Assembly (NCBI GenBank): GCA_950022655.1
Contig: OX465583.1
Span: forward strand, 11,555,298 to 11,619,297
DNA: 64,000 nucleotides
From: Alentia gelatinosa
Lineage: Eukaryota; Annelida; Polychaeta; Phyllodocida; Polynoidae
Direction: 5' to 3'
Shown piece after piece: positions 31,389 to 43,988 of this stretch. The first letter of the stretch is position 1. Each line of letters opens with the position of its first letter. The notes under the pieces were generated by a model. It was not told the origin of the DNA and ran no database searches. It saw nothing but the letters and a program-made list of their open reading frames with translations. The position numbers were made by a program, and so were the translations under genes.

Positions 31389-32345
31389 AGTGGGATTCAC
31401 ACGATGGGATCCATGTACCTCACAGGGTGTTTTTCTGAGACAAATCCTGCTGAGCTTCTGGACTCGAACACAATTTCTTCCTCTAAATTATAGGGTTTCA
31501 TTTCCTTCAACCATGTTTCCCCCCTGAAATTGTTAAAAATGGAATTTGCAAGTCCATACATACACTGGAAGACAACACTCTAAAGCTGGATTCACATGAT
31601 GGGATGCATGTATCTCACAGGGTGTTTGTCTGAGACAAATCCTGCTGAGATTCTGTACTCGAACGCTATCTCTTTTTCTTTTCTTTTTTTGTAAAGAAAT
31701 GTTTATCGACATGTTTGAGATTTCTTCTTGTCTAAATTGTAGGGTTCCATTTCACTAAGACAAGTATTTTCCACTGTAATTGTCATTGACAATTACCCCT
31801 AATTTTTTTTGCAGAATCCCTTGAGATTTTGGTTTAAAGTGGAATTCAAACGGTGAGATTCATGCACCTTCCGGGGAGTTTGTCTGAGACAAATCCTGCC
31901 GAGATTCTGTACTGGAACAAAATCTCTTCGTCTAAATTGTAGGGTTTCATTTCCCAGAGACATGTTTTACCCGCTGTAATAGTTCCTGATATTTACCTCT
32001 AAAAAGGAACAGAATATCATGAGATTTTGAACCCTGTGAGGTACATGAATCCCACCTTGTGAATTCCACTTAACAAGGTGCAGAATCCCATGAGATTTTG
32101 GTTTAAATTGGAATTCAAATGGTAAGATCCATGTACCTCACAGTGTGTTTGACTGAGACATATATCCTGCTGGGATTTTGTACTTGAACACAATCTCTTT
32201 GTCTAAATTGTAGGGTTCCATTCCCATGAGACATGGTTCCCCCCTCTAATTGTTTGTGACATTTACCCCTAAAAAGGAACAGAATAACATGAGATTTTGA
32301 ACACTGTGAGGTACATGAATCCCACCGTGTGAATTCCATTTAATG
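31389..32345. mobile_element. Foldback/TIR repeat, TTTGTCTGAGACAAA family
   Basis: The left end has GTGGGATTCACACGATGGGA followed by TGTACCTCACAGG; the right end has GAGGTACATGAATCCCACC and GTGTGAATTCCA in inverted orientation. Two or three internal tandem repeats of the end region carry TCTGAGACAAATCCTGCTGA. Same family as 61266-61830 and the array at 62021-63268. Confidence 0.65.
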
Positions 32346-33595
32346 CTGTAAAGTATGCCACCGTTCCCATGGTAGCCAGGATATAGTTTAACAAAGGTTC
32401 ACCTGAAACTCCCACAGGTTATTTACTTTAGAAACGATTTACCGAGCATTAAATAAAAATACCTAACCCACATCAATATCTTACAGGTCCTTAGCTCACA
32501 CACATGTTTGTCCTTCCTGGCCAGAGGTTGAGTTCCATAACTTTGCCATGACTAGACCTAGATTGGCTGCCAACTCTGTTTCCGCTGTGTTCCGAATAAG
32601 AGGTTGGTGTGGTTCAGTCGAGGCCTTGTCCACGAATTTTCATTCTCGAACCAAGTATTCGTTCAATAAGTAGGTTCTAAGAACTGAAATACAGGCAAAG
32701 AAATCTTTAATAGCTCACAAAATGGAAGTCTACCTATATGGTCATTTTATGCAATATACACACAAAATGAAATACAAAAAAATGGAAAAATTGCTTCAAG
32801 ACTAGGAAATGGCACACTCTCCAAACATAAGTACAGGTCAGTGAACTGTCTGCAGGGAGAGTGAAAACAATTACAGCTATAGTGGGTGAAGGGGGCCACA
32901 GATTTAACCCCACCAGACCTTACGTAGTGTAGCTCTGGCGGCCAGTGTATGACTAGACCTAGAACCTACACACTCTCCGAGCAGATCTTTCGCTGCGCTT
33001 GCGCTTACTAATCTCTGCCTCAACCTAACGCTAGTTCCCTCGGTTTCCACCAAAGACAGTGGGAACCAGCCAACATTTGGGATTCAAAACAGGGTGACTG
33101 TCAAAAGTTATGAAATTCAAACAACTCCTGTATTATGAATTGGGGAATACTGTAGTTGTTACATGAGCTTCAAAGACAATTTGTTATCGGTTCTAAACCA
33201 CTTTATAATGTGGATGCACATTATAGACTCTCCCCCCCCCCCCCTCGATTAAGAAATGTGTACAACACATGAGGTTCATTCTTCTGACCAAATTAATCCC
33301 TAACACTGGTTTGACATAACAAATAACAGAAATAAGTGTATATTATTTATCATATAGATATGTGTATCTCTATTTACAAGTGAAAAACAAAAATACTCCT
33401 CAAAGTGTTCAGAATTCAGGATATATGAAAAAGCTGGCATATGGGGCAGATTTGCCCCTAGCAGGAGTATGGAGGGGGGGGGGGGGCATCATACTAAAAC
33501 TTCTAGTAACTATTACTTAATTTACACCTGTCTGTCATCGTGTATATGTTATTCAACGCTGTTTGTTCCACCTGACGCGTATTCTGTTTATATTT
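32346..33595. other. No recognised feature
   Basis: AT-rich spacer with a C tract near 33230-33245 and a G tract near 33474-33486. Confidence 0.45.
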
Positions 33596-33886
33596 TTATC
33601 TCACCCCAGATATTTTTTCTCCATAGACTTAACATTGGAAACTCGTATCTAACACCCATTAGATATTTAGGAAATATATCCAATGGGGGATAACGTCACA
33701 AATGTTAGCCCATTAGTCAATATTAAGGGTGAGATAAATTCAGAAACCCATTCAAGTTTAGGGTCAGAGCTCGATCCCATCTCATTTGAAACACATAGCA
33801 ATTCACGCGGCTTCGCCTTGTGAATTACTACGTGATTCAAACTCGATGGGATACGAGCTCAGACCCTAAACTTTCATGGGTTTCCT
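33596..33886 (+). mobile_element. HINE-like hairpin element, stem 1
   Basis: TTATCTCACCCCAGATATTT, CCATAGACTTAACATTGG, inverted AAGGGTGAGATAAA near 33727-33739, arms GTTTAGGGTCAGAGCTCGAT and the complement ending at 33870, apex CACGCGGCTTCGCCTTGTGA, end GGGTTTCC before T. Confidence 0.75.
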
Positions 33887-36100
33887 CTATAATATTTATA
33901 TTTTCTTGATAGGAAAAGCGAATCTTGTATTTGAATTCAGGAAATAAAATCTTTAAAAAAAAAGAAAAAAAAGTAACATGCAGAGATACAAGCGGCCGCA
34001 GGAAGTAGAGCGCAGGATCTATGCTAGGAGAGTGCAGCCTACACTCAACAACACCGCCATCTGCAGGGCAACGACCTTGATGGGGCGGCATTCCATCGGC
34101 CATCATCGACCCCAGCTCCGCGCCTCACGTTACGACTGTGGCATTTAGCAGCGGACTGCTGCCTCCCTTGACGTCACACCACAGACATGGCAGCATATAC
34201 ACACGTAATTCACTAGTCACTAGAAATAACACTCTTCTAACGATATACACACAAAACAAACCACAAAAAAACATTTCACACTTTGTGTTTTATTACTAAG
34301 ATTTACCTTTGTTTGAAAATTATTCACAAATATTCTTTTCAGAAGAAAACTATCCAGTGTAAATATCAGGTACCATCTTGTGCAACTGTATTAGTGTTTT
34401 GCTGTTATATGTGATACTGCAAAGTTCATCCAGAAATATCGCATTCATTTACCGAGCTAGATAAAATGATTTAAAGGCATATCCTAAAATTCACAGTAGC
34501 GCTAAACCAATCTTAAAAGGTTAAATAAGCCAATTTACATTTGCTTGATTTACATAGGAAATGTACTAAAATATAACGTTTTCTCAAATTCTTTCAAAAA
34601 CAAGGACGGTGACCTATGATTTTTAAAACCTAGATAAGTAGTGCCATTTATATACTATAATCTGTGAAAGTCTGAGGAAACTGACATGGGTTTTACTATG
34701 TGAAAAAACACTTTTTATAATTTCTATGTAGTTTTATATAAAATTATCATAATATTGATCTAGAAATCAAAAACTAGCAGGGTGACCCCCGACTTTAAGT
34801 TAGATAGGTGTTTCACAACACTTGGAGATCATCTTTTGAATTTTCAGCAAACTGACATGGGTTTTAATTTTCAGGCCAAATTGTCCGAAATATCCTGATT
34901 GTCTTGCATTATAGGTGATGAATACCGCTAGTCATCAAACGTGATTGTTGTCATTGTGTCAGTTCTGTAAGGATTATTGAATAGTACCCTTATCAAGACA
35001 TAATTCTATATCTTTATGTTACCTGATCGGTAGAATAATATAAATCTGTTCTCGAAAGAGAGGTGGTGAGGGGATCAGGGAGTGTTGATCGTGTAAATAA
35101 ATCTCTCGTAGTTGTTTATATCTAAACAAGCAAACAAAATGAAAACATGTCAACACGCCATCAGTTCTAGTTATAGGAAACCAGTCATCTGCCTCCAGTA
35201 GAATAAATAACCAAAATACCACCAGCAGATATATATAGAGGAGACCCGGCATACTAAACTCAAACTAGTTCTGACATAGCTTCACATCTCTCTATGATAA
35301 AAAGACTACAAATCTGCTTTCTATTGGGTAAGCCTATACAAATCACTTCTTTTTTTCTCCACCGGACGTATGCATGATATATCATAAGATTTATTTTTAA
35401 AACATTATATTTATCCTGGGTGAGAACATCGGTTTTACCAACCATTCTGAAGGTACCTCTCAGCCTATGAGTTTACATTTTGTTCACCTTATTTTAATTA
35501 TTGTTGTGTATATATATATATATATAATATAACTATTGAGTTTTAATTATTCCTATATACTTATGGTCGAACACTCTATGGTTACAACACGCTATGGGGG
35601 GTGGAACAACTTACGTTTACTACCCATAGTTGACGTTTACTACCCAAGGTTGACGTTTAGACCAATCAGATTGTCTCTTACATAATTCACAGTTAGGAGA
35701 AACATAAGGTGTCAAGTTACCCGATAAGTTTGGATCTGGCTTCGTGTTTGATGGTGGGTAGATAATAACGCTATTTATCGTTATTAAACTACATTTGAAG
35801 TTATATAGGAATAAGTTAACCCAGTCTCCAGTGAGAGAAAGTCATCAAAGTCAAAGAAAGTCAAAGTCAAATTACTGCCCGTGGCCAAGGCCTTGGGCAG
35901 GAGTTTTCACGAGCATTCCCCCGTAACCTTGACTTTCTCTTATCGGAAAATAGTTTTCCTCTTATCTTAATCTATATAAACCGAAGAAGGACAGCCAAAT
36001 GGCTGTTACTCATAGTACCATATTGTAATTGTTCATTATATCTATGGGTTTGGATTAATAGTAGATTAATTAAGTAAAAACAACATGTGCATAATCAGAG
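33887..36100. other. No recognised feature
   Basis: AT-rich intergenic sequence with a short TA run at about 35508-35528 and a locally repeated GTTGACGTTTA near 35608-35660. No coding signal. Confidence 0.45.
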
Positions 36101-36189
36101 ATAACTTCATTTGTCCGTGGCTCTGTCGTGTGTCTGGAGTAACACCCGGGTATGGAGTCATTTAATTGTCCGTGCCTCTGTCGCGTGTC

Positions 36190-36745
36190 AGGGCCCCGTT
36201 GCTCCAGGATTACGACAGAGCTGCGGATCGCAGAATAGCGATCCGAGGGCCTAAACGTTGCTCCCGAGATTTTGCGGATCGCCTCGTAATCCATAGGCGC
36301 ATCGCCGCGTAAAATAATGCCTTTTGCGATACTTTTTACGCGGACCTTCACAGCACTGCGGATCGTATCGCTATGGGTTAAATACAGCCTTATCTGATAT
36401 TTCAAATAACGATCCATGGTGGCACCACCTACCCCCGCCACTTGTTCTTCTACCTATAGGAAATAGCGATCTACACCACCAGGTGTCAGATCAGTTTTAA
36501 CTGTGATGCCATCCGTATTTAATTAAAGAACTAATCAATTTTCCCCTGTCTCATTCAATATGTGCCCCTGAATTGTTGTATCGCTATCGCATCGTAAATA
36601 ATTGCGATACCGCGGGAATATAGGGATACGATCCGATATTACACGAGCAACACTTTTTCAGTCGGATCGTTGAAGTAATCGTAAAAATAAAATTGCGATC
36701 CGATTATAGCTAGCGATACCACAGAAACAGGAGCAACGGGGCCCT
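36190..36745. mobile_element. TIR element with dense GCGATC motifs
   Basis: 556 bp with inverted ends AGGGCCCCGTTGCTCC and GGAGCAACGGGGCCCT. At least ten GCGATCC, GGATCGC or GCGATAC motifs lie inside, on both strands. A flanking sequence TCTGTCGCGTGTC...GGGGTAACACCC has a nearby near-copy without the element (36123-36150, TCTGTCGTGTGTC TGGAGTAACACCC), so the exact insertion point can be seen. No clear target duplication. Confidence 0.7.
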
Positions 36746-37972
36746 GGGGTAACACCCGTGCAGGAGAGTCAGGAGGGTTCGCCACCTGTTTCACCACGCC
36801 TCCAGGGTGTGTGGGAGAGACCAGACGCATTATAAATACCTCCTGTAGGGCGGTCTGCCCCCAACAAACACCGCACCCCCACTGCACCTCCCTGCCACCA
36901 GGTGGCACTAATGTAGGCTCCCTCCAAGCATGACGTTCTAAGAAGGCCAGTCAGCCGGCCTCGTATATTTTGGTAAACTGCGTGACTTTTTGTTGTTGTT
37001 GCTTACTTTGCACTAGACTCTAGTACAGTCTGTTGTCGCCAGGGCCAGGGCACACAGGCTCAAACTGAGACTGTTTTGCGCTGCCATTTTAAGGTGGGAA
37101 TTCCTACCTCTGCTGGTACTAAGCTGCCCTGATTGATTTGCCAGTAACCAGTATGCTACTCTTCAAGCAGAGGTCCTAGAGTAGCTTTTACTGGGCATGG
37201 ACAAAAAAAATCAGCTTGGAGAGTTATAATGATTTCCAGAATAGTGCCAGAATAATGGTATTCTCAGGCTTGGGTTTGCACTGAAATTAGAAATTCCTTT
37301 CTCCAATCAGTGCCTTTAGAAGGAACTGGCAAGTCGGAGCTGTGCTCTTTCAGACCCTTACAGACCTTAAGCAGACTAAGCGCCTGTCTGTATTCCCCCT
37401 TGTCAAACTGATACTATAAATAGAACAACCAACCACAAAATTCCTCTCACTAAAGGTGGCAGGCCAGTCAGAGTCATACTCTGTTAGACCTTCACGTACC
37501 GTAACCCCAAGGTGGTGCGGTGCGTGAACGGACTGACTTTGCACTTGACCTCTGGGAAGGAGACCTATTACTTTGACTGGTCACATACTTTGATTATTTC
37601 TGATGGGTCACGTTAACAGAATAGTGAAATGTGTGTGGTTTATTTTTGTTATCAATGGGAAAAACATTACAGAATATTTCCTGACACCTTGTTTTGTAGA
37701 TTGAAGGCAAATTGCCCCTGCCACTAGGATTTCCCACATGCGAGGCCTCAGCTGAAGCAAAAGCGCCACTTTCCAGTTTTCTTTCAGTGATTCTTACACA
37801 TATATTTGAAAATGTTATTTACTTTAAAGTCCTCGTTATCCTGAACATTTATCTGGTACCGTATGATAGTATTCAAAGATTAACTCCAATAAATTAAAAG
37901 GAAATACAAACTGTTACTAGAAATACAGATATTGGCGCCTTGAAGACAGATTAAGAAGACATCACTACCTAA
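36746..37972. other. No recognised feature
   Basis: Unclassified sequence with mixed composition; no supported gene. Confidence 0.4.
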
Positions 37973-38185
37973 AGCCGGAGACACACCAAGCAAGAAACGC
38001 AGCGATTTCCGGAATCTCCAACACAAAATGGCCTATATATGTGACCAAATATTTCATATTTCACCTGATTATTGCTTCTGAGATGCTAAATTATGGGTAG
38101 AAGATATTCCTATGAAATAATATCTCACATATATGCTATTTTGTGATGGCGATTCCAAAGATCGCTGCCTTGACTCATCTCCGGC
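37973..38185. mobile_element. TIR MITE, AGCCSGAGACACACC family, copy 3
   Basis: Inverted ends AGCCGGAGACACACCAAGC and TGACTCATCTCCGGC, with GGAATCTCCAACACAAAATG and CATTTTGTGATGGCGATTCC inside. The flanks TAA and TTA resemble but do not exactly match a 3-bp duplication. Confidence 0.65.
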
Positions 38186-38781
38186 ATTAGATAAAACATT
38201 TAGATAGGACAATAAAAGCCAACCAGAGTTCAATCTGTCATTATAAGTTTCACGTTCAACCTATAGATTACGTCCTGTAGTTAACATGTTATCATCATTA
38301 TCATGTATTTTTCAAAGTTCTTTCTTGTTAACAAACTTCCCAAACTTTGGAAACTTATCAGAGGCAATTGAATGTCTGCCTGTTGAGTAATCCAGCATCT
38401 ATAGGCATGTGTTCTATGAGGAATTGGGAACGTTTATTCTATAAACTGCTACAGTTGTGTATGGTATACTATCATATCTAAAAGGCCTGTGTAGGCTTAC
38501 CATCACCTTTCACAATAGCAACAAATGTGTGAAAAATATCCTTACACAGCTGAATAAAGTGAAATATAAAGTAGAATCTCGTCGTTGAAGAATTCCAATA
38601 GCGTTCTTGATGGCTTTGTGAATTTCATCACTATTGTGAATTTCATCACTATTTTGCGTCAGCAGTGTAATTAGTTTGTCGGTGGTTCTTCGCTGTAGAT
38701 CAGGGACGGTAAATGGAAATGGGATTTTTATGGAGAACTAAAATAGTCCGCACCATTTTCGCCGGCCGATGGAAACGGGCC
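38186..38781. other. No recognised feature
   Basis: AT-rich spacer; a duplicated GTGAATTTCATCACTATT lies at about 38619-38653. Confidence 0.4.
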
Positions 38782-38785
38782 TTAA

Positions 38786-39117
38786 ACCTTTAAGGGCGAA
38801 TGATGCCCTGAGGCATCATCCAGCGCAGGGCGAATGATGCTTTGAGGCATCAACCGGCCCAGGGCGAATGGTACCTTGAGGCATCATTTCTCAAAAACAC
38901 ACAAATTCGTTTTTAACAAGAATATAATGGATCAATATTAATCAATTTTTTACAGAATGTATGTCTAGCACCTAAATTATTATTTCTATTCAGAAGAAAT
39001 AAAATATTTAGGACTATGTTTTGTATCACGTGATTAAACATTCAAATTATGAGTTTTAACCATTATATGCCCGTCTTCTGGCGGAACACACTGCCACTAG
39101 TACCCGTCCTTAAAGGG
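38786..39117 (-). mobile_element. piggyBac-like MITE, copy 3
   Basis: TTAA at 38782-38785 and 39118-39121, ends ACCTTTAAGGGCG and CCGTCCTTAAAGGG. Three tandem palindromic GATGCCCTGAGGCATCAT-type units at the left. Confidence 0.75.
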
Positions 39118-39586
39118 TTAATTAAGAAGGACAGTGCCTGCCTTCTGCCGCCACCTATCGGGAATTACTGACAAGCTATACGTAGACACCTTTAACAAAG
39201 ATCACAAAGACAGAACATGTTTCTCTGTATATATAGTTCATAGAACTAGTGATTTAAAAGGCTCAACAAGAAGAGATATGTAAGTAAAATACATGAGAAA
39301 TGACGTATCGTGCTACATCTTCTAGGAGCCAATGTTTCTTTTATTTTCTGTAAATTCCACAAGAAAAATATCCATTTGATAATACAGTCCATAGAAGTAA
39401 TTTAAGCCTATTGGGAATGTATGATATCTTTACAAATAGTGGTGTACATCAGCCAAAGGGATCAAACGTGGAAATTCCAGAGATATTAAGATAAACGAAC
39501 TATATATCCTAGAATTGTATGATCAGATTCTGAATGGGAAAATCCCCCACCCATTAACTTGGATATACTTCTGCAGTTACTATAGA

Positions 39587-39877
39587 GGAAACCCATGAAA
39601 GTTTAGGGTCAGAGCTTGTATCCCATCGAGTTTGAATCGGGTAGTAATTCACAAGGCGAAGCCGCGTGAATTATGTAGCGATTCAAACCAAATGGGATTG
39701 AGCTCTGACCCTAAACTTGAATGGGTTTCTGAATTTATCTCACCCTTTACACTGACTAATGGGCTAACATTTGTGACATAATCTACCATTGGATATTTTT
39801 CCTAAATATCTCATGGGCGTTAGATACGACTTCCCAATGTTAAGTCTATGGAGAAAAAATATCTGGGGTGAGATAAA
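39587..39877 (-). mobile_element. HINE-like hairpin element, stem 1
   Basis: Inverted copy of the 1869-2160 and 33596-33886 type: GGAAACCCATGAAAGTTTAG at the left, apex CACAAGGCGAAGCCGCGTGA, module end GGGGTGAGATAAA at the right. Confidence 0.75.
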
Positions 39878-40493
39878 GCAAAATACATGTAGGTTGCGCC
39901 CAGTCCACTCCATCAGATTAAATGTGTTACTGAATACCGCCATATGTCGACTAGATGGAGAGGCGGACAAGTCCCCGTTCATCATCATATACCCTGGACC
40001 CTGGTATGCCTCTGGACAGCAAACACGGACATTGCAATAGCCACACGACATTATTGACTTCCGCTGATAAAAGTATCAGAGGAAAAAAAAAGTAGGGGGT
40101 AAATTGAATGTGCAGCTGATAGGTCTAAATATGGGGTAGATATAGGCAGAGACGGGGGTCAGTCTATTGAGCTCCCTGTCGGCGGGTGATGGATGTGTAG
40201 CCGAGCTTACATGTAGAGCTGGGAGAGGCTGAGCGGGTTTCACTCAGTCTCCACCACGAGACAGACGTAGTTTGCATGTTAGAAGTAAAGTACCTGCTTT
40301 TTGTGAGCTGCTCCCACCACCTCCGGCGACCAACACAGCCCCGAGCTGCTCCCATAAGTGCAGCATTTCTGTCTTTAACAAGTTCTGCTAGGGTCCTCTT
40401 GAAGGATAGTCTAGGGTGAATTTATGTGAGTAGAGGTAAGGAATTTCGGAATTAACGGTCTAATATATAGAATGTGTATATATAATATTATTT

Positions 40494-40721
40494 TTATCTC
40501 ACCCTTGGTACAAGTTTAGCCATATTCTGATATTGTGATGTTATTCAATGTCATAAAAAGGGGTGAGATAAATCCAGAACCGCACTCGAATCATAAAATA
40601 CACATTGCTCCACCCATTTGGATGTGCCATAATCGTCACTCGGCTTCGCCTCGATGACAATTGTGGCACATCCAAACTTGTCGAGTATTGTCTATTTATA
40701 CGATTCTCGATGCAGTTCTTC
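40494..40721 (+). mobile_element. HINE-like hairpin element, stem 5
   Basis: TTATCTCACCCTTGG, inverted GGGGTGAGATAAAT near 40560, nested arms CACTCGAATC and GATTCTCGATG plus GGATGTGCCATAAT, apex CACTCGGCTTCGCCTCGATG. A fifth stem sequence with the same apex. Confidence 0.65.
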
Positions 40722-40723
40722 AT

Positions 40724-40915
40724 TATTATCTCATTCCTGGTATTTTTGTTTCATAGGCTTAACATTGGGAACTCCTCCATGCCCCTACGAGTATTGTAGT
40801 TCGTTCTCCATGGTCTATGTCCTGTGCAACGTCCATTATTTTAGTGTGTACTCTGCACCCTGTGGAGAATTTTGTTGGTTTCTACTTTATTATCCAGGGT
40901 TGATATAGTCGGGTT
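40724..40915 (+). mobile_element. HINE-like module without hairpin
   Basis: TTATTATCTCATTCCTGG, CATAGGCTTAACATTGGGAA, CCCCTACGAGTATTG and an end CAGGGTTGATATAG. The module of stem-3 type is present but the hairpin is missing. Confidence 0.5.
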
Positions 40916-41966
40916 GATACACAGCAATGTACAGTCAGTGATTTAGACAAAAACAGGTGAACAATTGGACCTGTCCCAACCTACGCATTTAGATATACAA
41001 GTAGGCAAAAAATGTTGTAACTTACAAACCGAGATAAGATTAGTATAAATGGAAAATTCTGACCCCTGAATTCCCACGGAACATCACTAACTCACCAATT
41101 TTCCGCAATTCTCAGATATTGTTCAATGGCGGTGGATTGTTTTCCCACCCACCATCCCTTCAAATTTAAAAAAACCCAACTCATTTTTACCACAGAATAG
41201 ATTTGCTTATGTCAGCATATAGTGATTAAAACATGTAATGTAGACAATAATAATGAGCGGAGTAAACGTTGACACAGGTGTTCGCCGCTCGGTTACCACA
41301 GGTAACCACATCAGTTACCAGGTAACATAGAGGTGTGGAACTGAGGTATTGCATAAAACAGCAACCCTTGCCCTGCAGTGAAAAAATGTAAGGATATTAT
41401 TGGATAATAAATTGTATTCATATGATTCCGTTATATGAAAATACATATTTTCAATTTTGTTCAACGAGCTTACATCATATCACAAGGCAATACATATTCT
41501 AGCATGTATTGATTAATTTCTCGTGATATTCCCCATAGTTATGTAATTGAGGATAATTGTGAAATTGGATAAAATGTAGTTTTACGAGCACCCCTCTCCT
41601 TATTGTTTTCTAGACCAAGAGCTCGATACAAATATCTCAAATCAGAGTGCAATTTGGATATGGTGAAATATAGATTATGAATACTCAATGCAAGACATTA
41701 ATAGCTCAGATAATTGATGGCATAGTGTAACTTCCTGGACTCTTCATCAAAATACTCAAAAAAGAAAATGATAACATGAATAAGGAGCGGCTTCAGGAGT
41801 ACTGCAATCTCCAACCACAATAGCCTGTAGTGCAAAATAACAACCATGACAAAAGATATTCTGAAAGAATGATTCACTCTTCTAGCAGGGATTCTGATTC
41901 TGGTAGTAGGAAGATCAGCTCGGAGAGTGCCAGTCAAGGTGGCGCAGATCGGACTCTACCAGAGAT
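40916..41966. other. No recognised feature
   Basis: AT-rich spacer, no supported feature. Confidence 0.4.
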
Positions 41967-42455
41967 TAATAAGGAACTGCATCGATAGCCACTGACAATA
42001 TGCCATGAGTTTTGGTTGCGGAGTAATTTCAAGAGGCAAAGCCGAGTGAGATTATGTAGCAAACCAAAATGAATGACATATTATCAGTGGCTATGGATCC
42101 AGTGCGGTTCAGATTTTATCTCACCCCTATCACTGACTGATTGGCTTAAACGAGTTGCTTTCCGTATTTATTTCACCCCTGTACACACTAAAAGAATGGA
42201 CGTTGCACAGGATATATACCATAGAGAACGGACTGCAATACTCGTATGGGCATGGGGAACGAGTGGGCATGGGGATCAAGCTCTGACTCTACACTTAAGT
42301 AGGTTTCCTAATTTATTTCACCCTTCACATGAACTAATGGGCTAACATTAGTGACGTAATCCCTATTGAATAATTTTCTAAATACTCCACGGGCGTTGAG
42401 TACGAGTTTCCAATGTTAAGTCTATGTGGAAAAGATACCAGAGGTGAGATAAAAC
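41967..42455 (-). mobile_element. Mosaic of three hairpin-element fragments
   Basis: A stem-4 hairpin (41972-42100) leads into TATCTCACCCCTATCACTG, switches near 42150 to a stem-3 module (CGAGTTGCTTTCCGTATTTA, ACACTAAAAGAATGG), then near 42262 to a stem-1 arm (GGGGATCAAGCTCTGACTCT) and module ending GGTGAGATAAA at about 42452. Confidence 0.6.
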
Positions 42456-43639
42456 GTTAGTGTGCTCTGGTGGCCAGAGTACCTTCTCCTGGACATTGTA
42501 GGAATGACACAAAGCCATCCGATAGATACAACAGCCCACGATGCACCACAGCTTCTCCTTCAACCCAAATCACTACACAGGAAAAAATAATTTGGTCCTC
42601 CAATACAACGCTGTCAATAGTAAAGAAATACCTGCCATGAAACGCCTTGGCCCATCCTCGTAAACACGTAACTTAAGTCCTGTTAACTGAAAGACCCATG
42701 TGCAGCTCAGGCAGAATTGTATTTTATGAGGCAATGTAGAGAATGAATTTATGAGGGAAGACTGCAGACAGGAAATGTTCCGCAGCAGCCGGGGTTGAAC
42801 TTGTATTGCGCACATCAGTGTATTATATACCTATGTCAGAACTGTAAATACCAAAGACTACCAAATGACAGACACTTCTGTAGTGATGTTGTAGGGGTCA
42901 GGGTAGTCGAGCAGCGTTGTTTCACTTTACACTAGATGGCGCGAGTGCTGATCCCAGCTGTGCGGTAAAGCCGTCGGACCCGTGTATGCAAATACTACGG
43001 GGTCGCCCGCATTACATAACTCAGTCAGTATATAAGACTGAGTCCGCAGCGGGTTGACAGGACTCCTTGCGGTGCCTCCCTGTAGAGTGAACGCCTGGAG
43101 CCTCACTAATTGGTAAGGTTGGTTCGGAACCTTTCAACGACAAAGAGACCAGAATCTCTTCCTGCGCTATTTGGTGCCCTGTAGTACCAACATACTGTAT
43201 CTGCTATATACTGAATAAAAGCTCTTATATAGAAATAGTCTGGAGTCTGGTTTTGTGTCCACTGGTAGCGATAGGTTGCATCTCCCGCATCTCCCTGCCC
43301 TTTCCAGTGGGTCAATCCGAACCCACCTGTACTGGCGAAGTAAGTATGGGGTAGTGATAGGAATATCTTATGACGGGGCATGTGGTGAATCCGAAGTATG
43401 ACTGCACATCTGACCAGGTAAGTGATTTGAACCACAGAAATTCGCGCATTTTCGCTGCGTTTCCGGTTTTGAAACCGTCCTCATTGGGTGAGGCTGTGGT
43501 TGTCTTTGGTTACATGTACACACTGTTGGTTGGGGGATTTGGTTGGTTGAACGGAGGGGTGTGTTCTCTCTGTTCGACCTTCACCTTGTGGCCACTGTTA
43601 TGGTGGTCTTGTAGGTTGTGTTTCCCCTTCCCAACTTGA

Positions 43640-43690
43640 TTTATCTGTGCAGTTTCGCCATCATCTGGCTCATCAGATACATTACGGATC
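43640..43690 (-). ncRNA. Hammerhead-ribozyme-like core, probably degenerate
   Basis: On the minus strand CTGATGAGCC, a 7-nt loop, then GGCGAAAC: the CUGAUGA box, a 3-bp stem II and the GAAA box of a hammerhead. Hammerheads are known in the terminal repeats of PLEs, and this lies in the 3' noncoding part of one. After GAAA a CTG-CA-CAG stem is followed by ATA rather than a proper cleavage triplet, and stem I pairing is weak. Confidence 0.35.
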
Positions 43691-43902
43691 TATGTGGGTA
43701 GGTGTATGTGTTATCCTACTTCTGTGTGTGTTTTTTGTCATGCCTGTTGTCTATGTTGGCATTTTTGTGTGTTGTTTATGTGGGTGTGGGGGGTTGTTTC
43801 CTTCACACTCAGTGGGCAGTTGTCATGTTTTGTATGTTCACTGTCCATATGGTGTACCTGGTCATCGTGTGAGTCTGGATTGGGAGACTTGTGAAATGTT
43901 TA

Positions 43903-43963
43903 TTTCAAATTTTCTAGATTGTTGGTAGTGGATAAAGATCCGTTCCCCAATTAAACTAAAAAA
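43903..43963. repeat. PLE inverted repeat, 3' copy
   Basis: 61 bp starting TTTCAAATTTTCTAGATTGT, reverse complement of 47235-47295. It lies about 25 bp downstream of the endonuclease stop. Confidence 0.85.
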
Positions 43964-43988
43964 TTTTTGACGTGGCTGTATTTGTCTC

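Noticed and set aside
36070..36441. 123-codon minus-strand frame
   Set aside because: Spans the edge of a TIR element and its motif cluster; no domain and no splice context.
43394..43690. Functional self-cleaving hammerhead
   Set aside because: The two conserved boxes are present, but the cleavage triplet and stem I pairing do not fit, so only a degenerate motif is claimed.
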